From NCBI RefSeq assembly GCF_019396345.1, contig NZ_JAHKRM010000009.1:1-64000 (forward strand): a stretch of 64,000 bases of DNA, written 5' to 3'. The DNA is from Nonomuraea guangzhouensis (lineage in GTDB: Bacteria; Actinomycetota; Actinomycetes; Streptosporangiales; Streptosporangiaceae). Both the position numbers and the translations under genes were made by a program. This document shows, piece after piece, positions 8,266-16,647 of this stretch (its first letter is position 1; each line of letters opens with the position of its first letter). Under the pieces are notes generated by a model that was not told the origin of the DNA, made no database searches, and saw only the letters and a list, made by a program, of their open reading frames with translations.

Positions 8266-9095
8266 GCCAGAAACCCCGTGACGAGGTCCTCGAACTCGCG
8301 CTGCCGCTCCAGCTGCACCCAGTGGCCGCACCGGCCGAAGACGTGGAGTTGCACGTCGCGGATCTGCTTGAGCATGAGCTGCGCGCCGTCGAGGGTGATC
8401 GTGCGGTCGTCGCGCCCCCACAGCAGCAGGGTCGGCGCCTTGATCTTGTGCAGGTCCCTCCACATCGGGTCCATGCCGCCACGCCTGGCGAAGGCGGCGT
8501 TGTAGCGGTGGTAGAAGGCGATGTGGCTCTCGTCGAGCGAGGCCTCGTAGCGGGCCTTGACGACGTCCTCGCCGAACTGCTTGTGGTCGAAGACCATGGT
8601 GCGGATGAACGCGGCCATCTTCTTCTCGCTGGGGCCGGTGCCGTTGTAGTAGCGGAACATCTCCTTCTGCCCCTCGGTCGGGGTGGGACCGAACGGCAGC
8701 CAGCCGCCGCCGGGCGCCATGAGCACGAGCTTGGCCACACGGTCGGGGCGTTCTTGGGCCATCGCGATCGCGGCGGCGCCGCCGAGGCTGTTGCCGAGCA
8801 GGTGGAAGGTCTCAATGCCGAGGGCGTCGAGCGCCTGGAAGACGGCGTCCACGGTGATCTCGGTGATGGACCGCTTGTCCAGATCCTCGTCGGTGGGGCG
8901 GTAGCTGCCGCCGAAACCGGGCTGGTCCGGCAGGACGACGCGGAAGTGGCGGGTCAGCGCGGGCAGGTTCTGGCGGTAGTTGCTGACTCCGGAGGCGCCG
9001 GGGCCGCCGCCGTGCAGCATCACCAGAACGGGGCCCTCGCCTGCCTCGGCGACGGCGATCTCGCCGAGCGTGGTGGTCACGCTGTGGTGCTTCAC
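8262..9095 (-). CDS. Meta-cleavage product C-C hydrolase (MhpC/BphD-like)
   Basis: The 277-residue alpha/beta hydrolase has the oxyanion motif H-G-G-G-P-G-A (residues about 29-35), the nucleophile elbow G-N-S-L-G-G (Ser about 104), Asp in W-G-R-D-D-R and His in C-G-H-W-V-Q-L-E. These are the marks of the MhpC/BphD/HsaD group, which hydrolyses the vinylogous diketone made by extradiol ring cleavage into an acid and 2-hydroxypentadienoate. It follows the dioxygenase beta subunit gene by 11 bases and overlaps the dehydrogenase by four bases. Confidence 0.9.
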   Translation of the reverse strand: MKHHSVTTTLGEIAVAEAGEGPVLVMLHGGGPGASGVSNYRQNLPALTRHFRVVLPDQPGFGGSYRPTDEDLDKRSITEITVDAVFQALDALGIETFHLLGNSLGGAAAIAMAQERPDRVAKLVLMAPGGGWLPFGPTPTEGQKEMFRYYNGTGPSEKKMAAFIRTMVFDHKQFGEDVVKARYEASLDESHIAFYHRYNAAFARRGGMDPMWRDLHKIKAPTLLLWGRDDRTITLDGAQLMLKQIRDVQLHVFGRCGHWVQLERQREFEDLVTGFLA

Positions 9096-9106
9096 AGGGG
9101 CTCCGA

Positions 9107-9655
9107 TCAGAAGAAAGTGGAGATGTTCTTGGCCAGCAGGATGTTCTGGTCGAGCAGGATGGTCCGGCGGGCGACCTGCAGGCCGGTGGCGGTGCGGCGC
9201 AGAACGTCGGTGCGGGTGCCGGCGAAGACGTTCTCCTCGCGCTCCAGGCGGTTGCGATAGACCAGGAACGCCGAGCGGACGAGCAGATCGTCGGCGGTGA
9301 AGCCGGGGTGCTCAGCGGGATCGACATGCCGCACCATCACGTTGCTGACCAGGTGCCGGGTACGTGAGGGCGGATCCTCGGCCCAGGCCATGCCGGAGTC
9401 GAAGCGCCGGATGCGCCAGGCGAGGCTCTCCTTGCTCTCGTCGTAGAAGGCGGCCTCGCCCCGGGCGGCGACCGACAGGGCCTGCTGGCGGCGCAGCCGG
9501 TTGGTGCGGGTGGGCATCCAGTAGTCGAGGTCGTCGGCGAGCAGATCGAGCCAGTCGGCGTAGCGGCCGGCGTCGAGGAGGTCGGCCTCCTCGTAGTAGA
9601 ACTGCTCGACCTCGAAGTGGGTGTCACGATCGGCACGCATGCTCACGGACGTCAT
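9107..9655 (-). CDS. Aromatic ring-hydroxylating dioxygenase, beta subunit
   Basis: The 182-residue protein has the SnoaL/NTF2-like fold of Rieske oxygenase small subunits: E-V-E-Q-F-Y-Y-E-E-A-D-L-L-D near residue 14, D-L-D-Y-W-M-P near residue 46 and a C-terminal R-R-T-I-L-L-D-Q-N-I-L. The subunit stabilises the alpha3beta3 hexamer. It is not next to the alpha gene: the ferredoxin and reductase genes lie between, a reordered layout. A gap of about 50 bases separates it from the reductase gene. Confidence 0.9.
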   Translation of the reverse strand: MTSVSMRADRDTHFEVEQFYYEEADLLDAGRYADWLDLLADDLDYWMPTRTNRLRRQQALSVAARGEAAFYDESKESLAWRIRRFDSGMAWAEDPPSRTRHLVSNVMVRHVDPAEHPGFTADDLLVRSAFLVYRNRLEREENVFAGTRTDVLRRTATGLQVARRTILLDQNILLAKNISTFF

Positions 9656-9706
9656 TGGATCCCTCCTCAGGGTCGAGTGGAACGGGCTGTGCCGCAGGAC
9701 GGCACG

Positions 9707-10861
9707 TCAGCCGCGCAGCAACGAGCGCAGGTTCACGGACGGGTCTGACAGGCGTGCCGCGTCAACCGGGCCCCGGCGGTCGATCATGCGCCGGGCGGCC
9801 CGTACGGCATTGGAGTCGTCCACGGCGGCGGCGGCCACGACCAGCCCGTCGCGCAGGCCGAACACCGAGAACGCGGGGTCGTCGAAGGATCCGCGGACCA
9901 CCATCAAGCTGGCCGCCGCCATGTGGCCGACTGCCTCGACGTGGCGGCCGTGCCGGTCAGTCCAGAACCAGGGGGCGGTGGGCGCGGGAGGTGGCGCGCC
10001 GAGAATGGTGGCCGCCGCCCGCGCGCCGTCGTGCTGGGCGGCCTCCCAGTGCCCGTCGCGGCTGCGCGCGGAGTCGCCGACGGCGAGGATCGCCTGATTC
10101 GAGGTGACCTGTCCGCCGTCCACGACGATGCCGCGACCGACCTTCAGCCCGGCCGCCTCGGCGAGCGCGGTCTCGGGCACCATGCCGACGCCGAGCACCA
10201 CGACGTCGAACACCCGGCGTGCACCGGCGAGCGTTGCCTCGGCTCCGTCGAGGGACTCCACTCCGGCCTGAACGGTGCTGATACCGCGGGTCGTGTGCTG
10301 TCGGTGGAGCCAGGCAGCCAGCTCGGCGCCAACCGCAGCGGCCAGCGGCGTGGCCACCGGATCCGTGAGCACGACCTCGCAGCCGAGATCGACGGCACTC
10401 GACGCCACCTCTGCGCCGATCAGGCCCCCGCCGACCACCAGCACCCGGACACCCGGTCTCAGAGCGGCACGCAGCCGGTCGGCGTCCTCGGCCGTCCGGA
10501 GCACATGCGCGCGCTCGCAGCCCGGAATGGGCGGGCGTGCCGCTCCGCCGCCGGTGGCCAGGACCACGCGGTCGGCGGGCAGCAGGGTGCCGTCCTGCAG
10601 TTCGACGCGCCCTGAGCGCAGCGCGGTCACGCGGGTCTGGTTGATCAGCCGGATGGACTGTTCGTCGTACCACTGTGAGGGCTGGAGGGCGATCTGCATG
10701 AGGTCCTTGGCCCCGGTCAGGTAGTCCTTCGACAGCGGCGGCCGGTCGTAGGGGAACTCGCCCGCGTCGATCAGGGTGAGGTCGCCGTCGAAGCCGCCCG
10801 AGCGCAGGGCCGCGGCGGTGCTGACGCCGGCGATGCCGCCGCCGACGATCACGACGTTCAT
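9707..10861 (-). CDS. Ferredoxin reductase of dioxygenase (BphA4-like)
   Basis: The 384-residue FAD/NAD-dependent reductase has G-G-G-I-A-G at residues 7-12 for FAD, a second dinucleotide motif V-G-G-G-L-I-G-A-E for NAD(P)H, and the A-V-G-D motif near residue 260. It should pass electrons from NADH to the Rieske ferredoxin encoded four bases of overlap upstream (10858-11193). The length is slightly below the usual 400-410 residues. Confidence 0.9.
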   Translation of the reverse strand: MNVVIVGGGIAGVSTAAALRSGGFDGDLTLIDAGEFPYDRPPLSKDYLTGAKDLMQIALQPSQWYDEQSIRLINQTRVTALRSGRVELQDGTLLPADRVVLATGGGAARPPIPGCERAHVLRTAEDADRLRAALRPGVRVLVVGGGLIGAEVASSAVDLGCEVVLTDPVATPLAAAVGAELAAWLHRQHTTRGISTVQAGVESLDGAEATLAGARRVFDVVVLGVGMVPETALAEAAGLKVGRGIVVDGGQVTSNQAILAVGDSARSRDGHWEAAQHDGARAAATILGAPPPAPTAPWFWTDRHGRHVEAVGHMAAASLMVVRGSFDDPAFSVFGLRDGLVVAAAAVDDSNAVRAARRMIDRRGPVDAARLSDPSVNLRSLLRG

Positions 10862-11193
10862 GGTGCCTGGTTCGGGAAGAGGTAGACCTCGCCGTCGCGG
10901 ACCTCAACCCGGTGCGGGCAGGTGCTGCGGGTGGCGGGCAGGCCCTGGACCTCGCCGTTCTTGAGGCAGAACTTGCTGGAGTGGAGCGGGCATTCGACGT
11001 AGCCGTCCTCGACCCAGCCGTCGGCCAGAGAGGCGTCCTCATGGGTGCAGGTGTCGTCCAGCGCCCACACGCTGCCGTCGGTGTCGCGCAGCAGCGCGAT
11101 GTCGTCGTCGGTGCCGGTGATCGCCTTGGCGATGGCGATGCCCTCGCCCTCGGTGATGTCGTCCAGCGCCGCGACCCTGATGCCGTCGGTCAT
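10858..11193 (-). CDS. Rieske [2Fe-2S] ferredoxin of dioxygenase
   Basis: The 111-residue protein carries both Rieske ligand pairs, C-T-H (residues about 43-45) and C-P-L-H-S-S (residues about 63-68). It is the soluble electron carrier between reductase and oxygenase. It overlaps the alpha subunit stop and the reductase start by four bases each, so the three are translationally coupled. Confidence 0.92.
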   Translation of the reverse strand: MTDGIRVAALDDITEGEGIAIAKAITGTDDDIALLRDTDGSVWALDDTCTHEDASLADGWVEDGYVECPLHSSKFCLKNGEVQGLPATRSTCPHRVEVRDGEVYLFPNQAP

Positions 11194-12512
11194 TTGCCCT
11201 CCTCGTGCCAGGCGGGGGTGGTCATGAGCTCACGCCAGCGGGCGTAGAAGGTCCGGCCGGCGGCGTCGCTGTAGAGCTCACTGGTGGAACCGGGATGGCG
11301 GCCGTCGTCGCGTTCGGAGCCGAGGCCCATCTGGTAGTTGAGCGGCACGCTGTTGGTGACGAAGCCGTGCGAGACGGCCTGCACCTCGCTCCAGTTCTCG
11401 CCGTCGTCCTGCTCGAAGATGCCGCTGGGGCCGAACGTGCGCAGGTTGTACAGCCGCTGCGCCTCGCGCACCTGGGGCGGCATGGACTTGTCGACGATGG
11501 TCCAGGCCCACACCTCCATCCGGTCCGGGCCTTTGGGGTGCCAGATCCGGATGGAGCCGTTGACCGGCAAGTAGGAGAAGTTCGGGAAGACGGTGGCGTG
11601 CCCGTTGGTGAGCGGGCCCTCGACTCGGGCGTCGCCGAGACGTTCGCGGAGCGCCGCGTAGTCCGTCCACTGGTGGACAGTTTTGGCGTCGAAACGGTTC
11701 TTGGGGTGCACGGGGAATCCGGCGCCGTGGCCGTTTGGGCTGGCGTACTGGCGGCCGGTGCGGTGCACGATCTCGTCCTTGGGGCCCTTGCCGGTGGGCG
11801 AGAGCAGCATGAGCGCCGAGGCGTGGCTCATGTTGACGTGGTACCAGTCGGTGGCGAACTGCTCGGCGGCCAGCTTCCAGTTGCCCTCCAGCACCCACTT
11901 GTGCACGCCGCCCACCACGACCGTGCCCTGGTCGTCGTGATCGAGCATCGCGTCCATGTACCAGGCCATGTCGCCCAGCGACTCGCGCAGCGGCACCGGG
12001 GCCGGGTTCCAGGTGCCGAAGATCAGGCCGAGATAGCTGTCGACGTTGGGCACCTCGACCAGGCCCCACTCCCCCGTGTCGAACGACTCTGGGTAGCCCG
12101 CCTTGTTCGGGACGCTGACGAGCTTGCCTTCCAGGTCATAGGACCAGCCGTGGTAGGTGCAGGTGAAGTTGCGAGTGGCGCCGTAGTCGGCACGGCAGAC
12201 GCGGGCGCCGCGGTGCCGGCAGGAGTTCAAGTACGCGCGCACGCGGCGGTTGCGGTCCAGGGTGACGATGACCGGGTCCTCGCCCATGTACGTGGTGAAG
12301 AAGTCGCCGGGCTTGTGGAACTGGTCGGTGTGCGCCAGGAACAGCCAACTCGGCGCGAACACGCGGCGCAGTTCCTGTCGGTAGATCTGCTGGTCGGTGA
12401 AGACGGCGCGATCCACCAGCCCGCCCTCGCTGTCGACGAGGCCGCGGACGTCGATGGTCGGCGCCAGCTCGGCCGGGCGCCGCAAGGCCCCACGCGGGGT
12501 TTCGATGGTCAT
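11190..12512 (-). CDS. Aromatic ring-hydroxylating dioxygenase, alpha subunit
   Basis: The 440-residue catalytic subunit has a Rieske domain with C-R-H-R-G and C-T-Y-H-G-W (residues about 98-102 and 118-123), the mononuclear iron ligands in D-W-Y-H-V-N-M-S-H, and the distal acidic ligand region Q-D-D-G-E-N-W. It should insert O2 into an aromatic ring to give a cis-dihydrodiol. It is the first gene of the leftward operon; the start is the ATG read from 12512. The neighbours suggest a phenylpropanoid or biphenyl-like substrate, but specificity is not determined. Confidence 0.92.
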   Translation of the reverse strand: MTIETPRGALRRPAELAPTIDVRGLVDSEGGLVDRAVFTDQQIYRQELRRVFAPSWLFLAHTDQFHKPGDFFTTYMGEDPVIVTLDRNRRVRAYLNSCRHRGARVCRADYGATRNFTCTYHGWSYDLEGKLVSVPNKAGYPESFDTGEWGLVEVPNVDSYLGLIFGTWNPAPVPLRESLGDMAWYMDAMLDHDDQGTVVVGGVHKWVLEGNWKLAAEQFATDWYHVNMSHASALMLLSPTGKGPKDEIVHRTGRQYASPNGHGAGFPVHPKNRFDAKTVHQWTDYAALRERLGDARVEGPLTNGHATVFPNFSYLPVNGSIRIWHPKGPDRMEVWAWTIVDKSMPPQVREAQRLYNLRTFGPSGIFEQDDGENWSEVQAVSHGFVTNSVPLNYQMGLGSERDDGRHPGSTSELYSDAAGRTFYARWRELMTTPAWHEEGK

Positions 12513-12613
12513 GTGCCCAGGTAACAGCCATGGATACGCCAGCTTCCAACGGTCGTTCCGTACGGCGGCACACGAGCTGTCGGAGATCGGCGTTCATCGG
12601 TCAGCGTTGGAGC

Positions 12614-13591
12614 ATGCTTGCCGCCACCGCCGTCTCTCAGAGCGCGACCGACCCGCTGTCCGGTCTCGTCCTGGGCGACGTCCCCAAGCCCGAGCCCAGG
12701 CTCGGCTGGTCGACCGTCCGGGTCGTCTCGTCCTCCCTCAACATGCACGACCTGTGGACGCTGCGTGGCGTCGGCCACCCGCCCGAGCGGCTGCCGATCA
12801 TCCTCGGCTGCGACGCCGCCGGCTACGACGAGGACGGCAACGAGGTCATTGTGCACCCCGTCATAGCGGACCCGGACGCCGGGCGGGGCGACGAGACCCT
12901 GGACCCGAACCGGGCCCTGCTGTCCGAGCAGCACGACGGCGCGTTCGCCGAGTACCTGACCGTCCCGACCCGCAACCTGATCCCCAAGCCGTCGTGGTTG
13001 TCCTTCGACGAGGCCGCGTGCCTGCCGGTCGCCTGGACGACGGCGTACCGGATGTTGTTCACCCAGGCGCGGATCAAGGCCGGGGACCGGGTGCTGGTGC
13101 AGGGCGCGGGCGGCGGCGTCGCCTCTGCTGCGATCAAGCTGGCGCTGGCCGCGGGCGCCGTGGTGTACACCACCAGCCGCAGTGAGGACAAGCGTGCCCA
13201 GGCGCTCTCCTGGGGCGCGCGGGCCGCTGTGGCACCCGGCGAGCGGCTGCCCGAACGTGTGGACGTCGTGATCGAGACTGTCGGCGAGGCTACCTGGTCG
13301 CACTCGCTGAGGTCGCTGCGCCCCGGCGGCACCGTCGTCATCGCCGGCGCGACCAGCGGCACCAACCCACCCGCCGACCTCGGCCGCATCTTCTACCTGC
13401 AGCAGCGCATCCTCGGCTCCACCGGCTGCACCCGCGGCGAGCTGGTCGCGCTGCTGAACATGATGGATGCCACGGGCCTGCGCCCGGTGATCGACCGCAC
13501 GCTCCCACTGGACGAGATCCACAAGGGCTTCCAGCTCATGATCGACGGGCGGCTCACCGGCAAGCTCGTCATTAAGGAGATCACCTCATGA
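12614..13591 (+). CDS. Zinc-type alcohol dehydrogenase / quinone oxidoreductase (MDR)
   Basis: This MDR-family dehydrogenase of about 325 residues has an N-terminal GroES-like domain (G-C-D-A-A-G) and a nucleotide motif G-A-G-G-G-V-A-S-A. Structural and catalytic zinc cysteines are largely missing, which favours a quinone-oxidoreductase-like enzyme. I use the ATG at 12614 because the upstream 28 codons of the frame look unstructured. It is divergent from the dioxygenase alpha gene and overlaps mhpB by four bases. Role in the pathway unclear. Confidence 0.75.
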   Translation: MLAATAVSQSATDPLSGLVLGDVPKPEPRLGWSTVRVVSSSLNMHDLWTLRGVGHPPERLPIILGCDAAGYDEDGNEVIVHPVIADPDAGRGDETLDPNRALLSEQHDGAFAEYLTVPTRNLIPKPSWLSFDEAACLPVAWTTAYRMLFTQARIKAGDRVLVQGAGGGVASAAIKLALAAGAVVYTTSRSEDKRAQALSWGARAAVAPGERLPERVDVVIETVGEATWSHSLRSLRPGGTVVIAGATSGTNPPADLGRIFYLQQRILGSTGCTRGELVALLNMMDATGLRPVIDRTLPLDEIHKGFQLMIDGRLTGKLVIKEITS

Positions 13592-14529
13592 GTGCCGTCG
13601 CCGTCGGCCTGTCCCACTCCCCGCTCATCGGCAAGAACGACCCTGCGCCCGACGTGATCGCGGCCGTGGACACCGCCGTGGACGAGGCCCGCGCCTTCAT
13701 CCGCTCCTTCGACCCCGAGCTGGTCGTGCTGTACGCACCCGACCACTACAACGGCTTCTTCTACAAGGAGATGCCGCCCTTCTGCCTGGCCACCGAGGCC
13801 AACGCGGTCGGCGACTTCGGCTCGGCCGCCGGACCCCTGTCAGTGGACACCGAGGCCGCCCGCGCCATCGCCCTCGGTGTGCTCGACCGGGGCATCGATC
13901 TGACGATCTCGGCGCGAATGACCGTGGACCACGGATTCGTGCAGCCGTTGGAGATCCTGTTCGGCGGCATCGACCAGGTCCCCGTCGTACCCGTCTTCGT
14001 CAACGGCGTGGCCACCCCGCTCGGCCCGGTCAGCCGCATCCGCGCGCTCGGCACCGCGATCGGCGAGGCCGCCGCCGCGCTGGACCGGCGGGTGCTGTTC
14101 CTCGGCTCCGGCGGGCTGTCGCACGACCCGCCCGTCCCGGTGCTGGAGGGCGCGCCGCCCCGCGTCGCCGACGCCCTCATCGAGGGCCATCCGCCCACGC
14201 CGGAGCAGCGGGCGCGGGGGGAGCAGCGGGTGGTCCAGGCCGGGCGTGACTACGCCGCCGGTTCGACCGCGATGATTCCCATCAATCCGACCTGGGACAA
14301 CCTCGTGCTCGATACCCTCGCGAGCGGCCGGCCGGAGGATGTGGACGACTGGAGTGTGGAGTGGATGGGCGCCGAAGGCGGTGGCTCGGCGCACGAGGTG
14401 CGGACGTGGATCGCCGCGTTCGCCTCACTGGCCGCGACCGGCAAGTACCAGATGACCTCGCGCTTTTACCGCGCCATCCCCGAATGGATCGCGGGCTTCG
14501 CCGTCGCCACCGCGGTGGGCGAGCGATGA
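13588..14529 (+). CDS. mhpB: 2,3-dihydroxyphenylpropionate 1,2-dioxygenase-type extradiol dioxygenase
   Basis: The 313-residue class III (LigB-superfamily) extradiol dioxygenase matches the MhpB signature throughout: L-S-H-S-P-L-I-G near the N-terminus, A-P-D-H-Y-N-G-F-F-Y, G-D-F-G-S-A-A-G, V-D-H-G-F-V-Q-P-L-E, L-G-S-G-G-L-S-H-D-P-P-V-P and the terminal Y-R-A-I-P-E-W-I-A-G-F. It opens the catechol ring of 3-(2,3-dihydroxyphenyl)propionate using Fe(II). It overlaps the dehydrogenase stop by four bases, and its own stop overlaps the ATG of a truncated third gene. Confidence 0.92.
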   Translation: MSAVAVGLSHSPLIGKNDPAPDVIAAVDTAVDEARAFIRSFDPELVVLYAPDHYNGFFYKEMPPFCLATEANAVGDFGSAAGPLSVDTEAARAIALGVLDRGIDLTISARMTVDHGFVQPLEILFGGIDQVPVVPVFVNGVATPLGPVSRIRALGTAIGEAAAALDRRVLFLGSGGLSHDPPVPVLEGAPPRVADALIEGHPPTPEQRARGEQRVVQAGRDYAAGSTAMIPINPTWDNLVLDTLASGRPEDVDDWSVEWMGAEGGGSAHEVRTWIAAFASLAATGKYQMTSRFYRAIPEWIAGFAVATAVGER

Positions 14530-14575
14530 CCGCCATGGAAGAGGCCGTGGACCGGCTGGCGAACGGCCAACTCCA
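14526..14575 (+). pseudogene. Truncated third gene of meta-cleavage operon (hydratase remnant?)
   Basis: An ATG overlaps the mhpB stop (ATGA) and opens M-T-A-M-E-E-A-V-D-R-L-A-N-G-Q-L, then runs into transposase sequence. The helix resembles the start of 2-hydroxypenta-2,4-dienoate hydratases (MhpD), which normally follow mhpB. The fragment is too short to be certain. The rest of the gene, and any aldolase/dehydrogenase genes behind it, are absent from the window. Confidence 0.45.
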
Positions 14576-14967
14576 ATCTCCATCCGCGAGGGCAGGCTCA
14601 ACTCCGTCACCCTGCTGCGCCGGCTGGGCTCCCGCTCCCTCTCCCGCAAGAACGAGATCTACCGGGCCTTTCGGGAGGTCGGCCGCAGTGTAGGTACCGT
14701 GGCGCTCCTGCCTTTCCTCGCCGACCCGGCCCTGCGGTGGCGCATCACCGCGGTCACCAACAAGGTCGAAGGCTCCAACGGCTTCTCCGCCTGGCTTCGC
14801 TTCGGCAACGACGGCGTCATCGCCGACAACGACCCGGCCGAGCCGAGGACGTCGCACAGCTGTCGCCCTACCTGATCGCGCGCATCAGCCGGTTCGGCCT
14901 GTACGCGACTCACGTGCTATGTCTGCGTCCCGACGACTTCGACCCCGACCTGCCCGAGGTGGCGTAG
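14576..14967 (+). pseudogene. Tn3-family transposase (TnpA) C-terminal remnant
   Basis: Frame 1 (14576-14842) reads S-V-T-L-L-R-R-L-G, then E-I-Y-R-A-F-R-E-V-G-R-S-V, then I-T-A-V-T-N-K-V-E and F-G-N-D-G-V-I-A-D-N-D-P-A-E, the conserved late part of Tn3-family transposases. It jumps frame at a CCGAGCCGAG repeat and continues (14845-14967) with E-D-V-A-Q-L-S-P-Y-L and I-S-R-F-G-L-Y-A-T-H. Roughly 50-80 codons that should lie between are deleted. The C-terminus is intact, so one transposon end should be near 14970-15000, but no terminal repeat is obvious. Confidence 0.8.
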
Positions 14968-14998
14968 CGGTGGGCCTGCTACGGCTGTTGCATGGCGG

Positions 14999-15751
14999 TC
15001 AAAGGCGTAGCCCGAGGGGCGCCGCTGCCACGAGGCCGCCGTCGATGACGAGGTCCTGACCGGTGATGTACGACGCGTCGTCCGAGACCAGGAAGGCGAC
15101 GGCAGCGGCGACATCGTCCGGGTGGCCGAGCGAGCCGAGCGGCACCTCCGCCGTGATGCGGGTCTCCGCGTCGGGGTCGATGGCGGACCGGTACATCTCG
15201 GTCTCGATGTAGCCGGGGCTGACGGAGTTGACGCGGATGCCACGCGGCGCGAGGTCGGTGCCGAGCGTGCGGGCGAGATTGTGCACGGCCGCCTTGCTGG
15301 CGGCGTAGATCGAGGCCACCGGGAGGCCGCGGTGCAGGGTCCAGGAGGCGTTGATGACGACGGCGCCTCCGTCGCCCATCAGCGGCAGCGCCTTTTGGAT
15401 CGTGAAGAACACTCCCTTGAAGTTGATTCCGACGGTGTAGTCGAAGTCCTTCGGGGTGAACTCTGGCCTGAAGTCCGCAATTCCGGCATTGGCGAAGACC
15501 GCGTCGAGGGCGCCGCGCCAGGTCTCGACGCGTCGCACGAGGAGGTCGAGGTCGGCGTCAATGCTGACGTCCGCGCGGACGGGCAGGACCCGCTCGGAGC
15601 CCAGGCGTTCTGCCGCGGTGTCGAGGCGGGCCTGGTCGCGGCCGGTGATGACGACGTACGCACCCTCGTCGAGGAGTCTGCGCGCGGTCGCGAAGCCGAT
15701 GCCGCTGGTGCCGCCGGTGATCAAAACTGTTCTGTTCGTGAATCGCTTCAT
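14999..15751 (-). CDS. SDR-family oxidoreductase
   Basis: This 250-residue classical short-chain dehydrogenase has T-G-G-T-S-G-I-G (residues about 11-18), N-A-G-I-A, catalytic Y-A-A-S-K and the C-terminal G-Q-D-L-V-I-D-G-G. It is most like FabG-group enzymes of unknown substrate. The start is the ATG read from 15751; the frame extends upstream but overlaps the regulator gene. It shares orientation with the MmyB-type regulator 26 bases upstream, which suggests a two-gene operon with self-control. Confidence 0.88.
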   Translation of the reverse strand: MKRFTNRTVLITGGTSGIGFATARRLLDEGAYVVITGRDQARLDTAAERLGSERVLPVRADVSIDADLDLLVRRVETWRGALDAVFANAGIADFRPEFTPKDFDYTVGINFKGVFFTIQKALPLMGDGGAVVINASWTLHRGLPVASIYAASKAAVHNLARTLGTDLAPRGIRVNSVSPGYIETEMYRSAIDPDAETRITAEVPLGSLGHPDDVAAAVAFLVSDDASYITGQDLVIDGGLVAAAPLGLRL

Positions 15752-15777
15752 GCCGACGATCCTCGAGCGGTGCGAGC

Positions 15778-16647
15778 CTACGCGGCAGTGTTGGCTGAAC
15801 CTGGGTCTGACACCACCACCAAGCGCTCCAGCAGGGCCTCCGTTCCCGTCCCGGGCGCGGGGGTGTGCAGCGACAGGCGGTGGCCGGGCAGTTCGGGCAG
15901 CGGCAGGGTGGTGGTCTCGAAGGTCAGCGTCCCCAGGCCGGGAATCTCCAGGGCCTTGGTGCCGTGAGTGGGGCCGCCCACGGGGAGCTCCGCCCAGATC
16001 TCGGCGAAGGCGGGGCTCGCGGCGCACATGTCCGCGGACAGGCGGCCGAATTCGGGATCGTCCGGGTAGCGGGCGGCGTCCGCCCGGAACAGGCCGATCA
16101 TCGCTCGCGCCGCGTCGTGCCAGTCCACGACTGCCGCACGGTAGCGGGCGTTGGTGAAGAAGCTGACCAGGCAGTTGTGGTCGTACTCGTTGCACTGGAA
16201 CACGATCTCCGCCGCGCGGTTGACCGCGAGGACGTTCCAGTGCCGGTCGATGACGTACGCGGGCCGCGGCAGCCAGCCCTCCAGGAGTCGCCGCACGGCA
16301 TCGGGGACCCGGCTTTCGGACGGCGCCGCCTGCGGCGGATTGAGGCCGGCCAGGAGGTAGAGATGCTCGCGCTCGGCGGGCTCCAGGCGCAGCACCCTGG
16401 CGATGGCGTCCAGGACGTCGGCGGAGACGTTGATGTCGCGTCCCTGCTCGAGCCAGGTGTACCAGGACACTCCTACGCCGGCGAGCACCGCCACCTCCTC
16501 CCGCCGCAGCCCGGGCGTACGGCGGCCCTCGCCTGCCGGCATGCCCACGTCAGCGGGCGTCACCCGGGCTCGCCGCGACCGGAGGAATGCGCGCATCTCG
16601 GAACTGCGCCGCTGCCGCGCATTTGTGGAGAGCCAGGAAATGCCCAT
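15778..16647 (-). CDS. XRE regulator with MmyB-type ligand domain
   Basis: The 289-residue protein has an N-terminal helix-turn-helix (R-R-E-E-V-A-V-L-A-G-V-G-V-S-W-Y-T-W-L-E-Q-G, residues about 49-70) and a C-terminal PAS-like MmyB domain (residues about 110-280; P-A-Y-V-I-D-R-H-W-N-V-L-A-V-N). MmyB-like proteins are common in actinomycetes and regulate antibiotic or redox-enzyme genes next to them. The downstream SDR gene is the likely target. Confidence 0.88.
   Translation of the reverse strand: MGISWLSTNARQRRSSEMRAFLRSRRARVTPADVGMPAGEGRRTPGLRREEVAVLAGVGVSWYTWLEQGRDINVSADVLDAIARVLRLEPAEREHLYLLAGLNPPQAAPSESRVPDAVRRLLEGWLPRPAYVIDRHWNVLAVNRAAEIVFQCNEYDHNCLVSFFTNARYRAAVVDWHDAARAMIGLFRADAARYPDDPEFGRLSADMCAASPAFAEIWAELPVGGPTHGTKALEIPGLGTLTFETTTLPLPELPGHRLSLHTPAPGTGTEALLERLVVVSDPGSANTAA

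Noticed and set aside
14999..16195. 398-codon frame extending the SDR upstream
   Set aside because: The extension overlaps the MmyB-type regulator gene and lacks SDR features; the Rossmann motif begins 11 residues after the ATG read from 15751.
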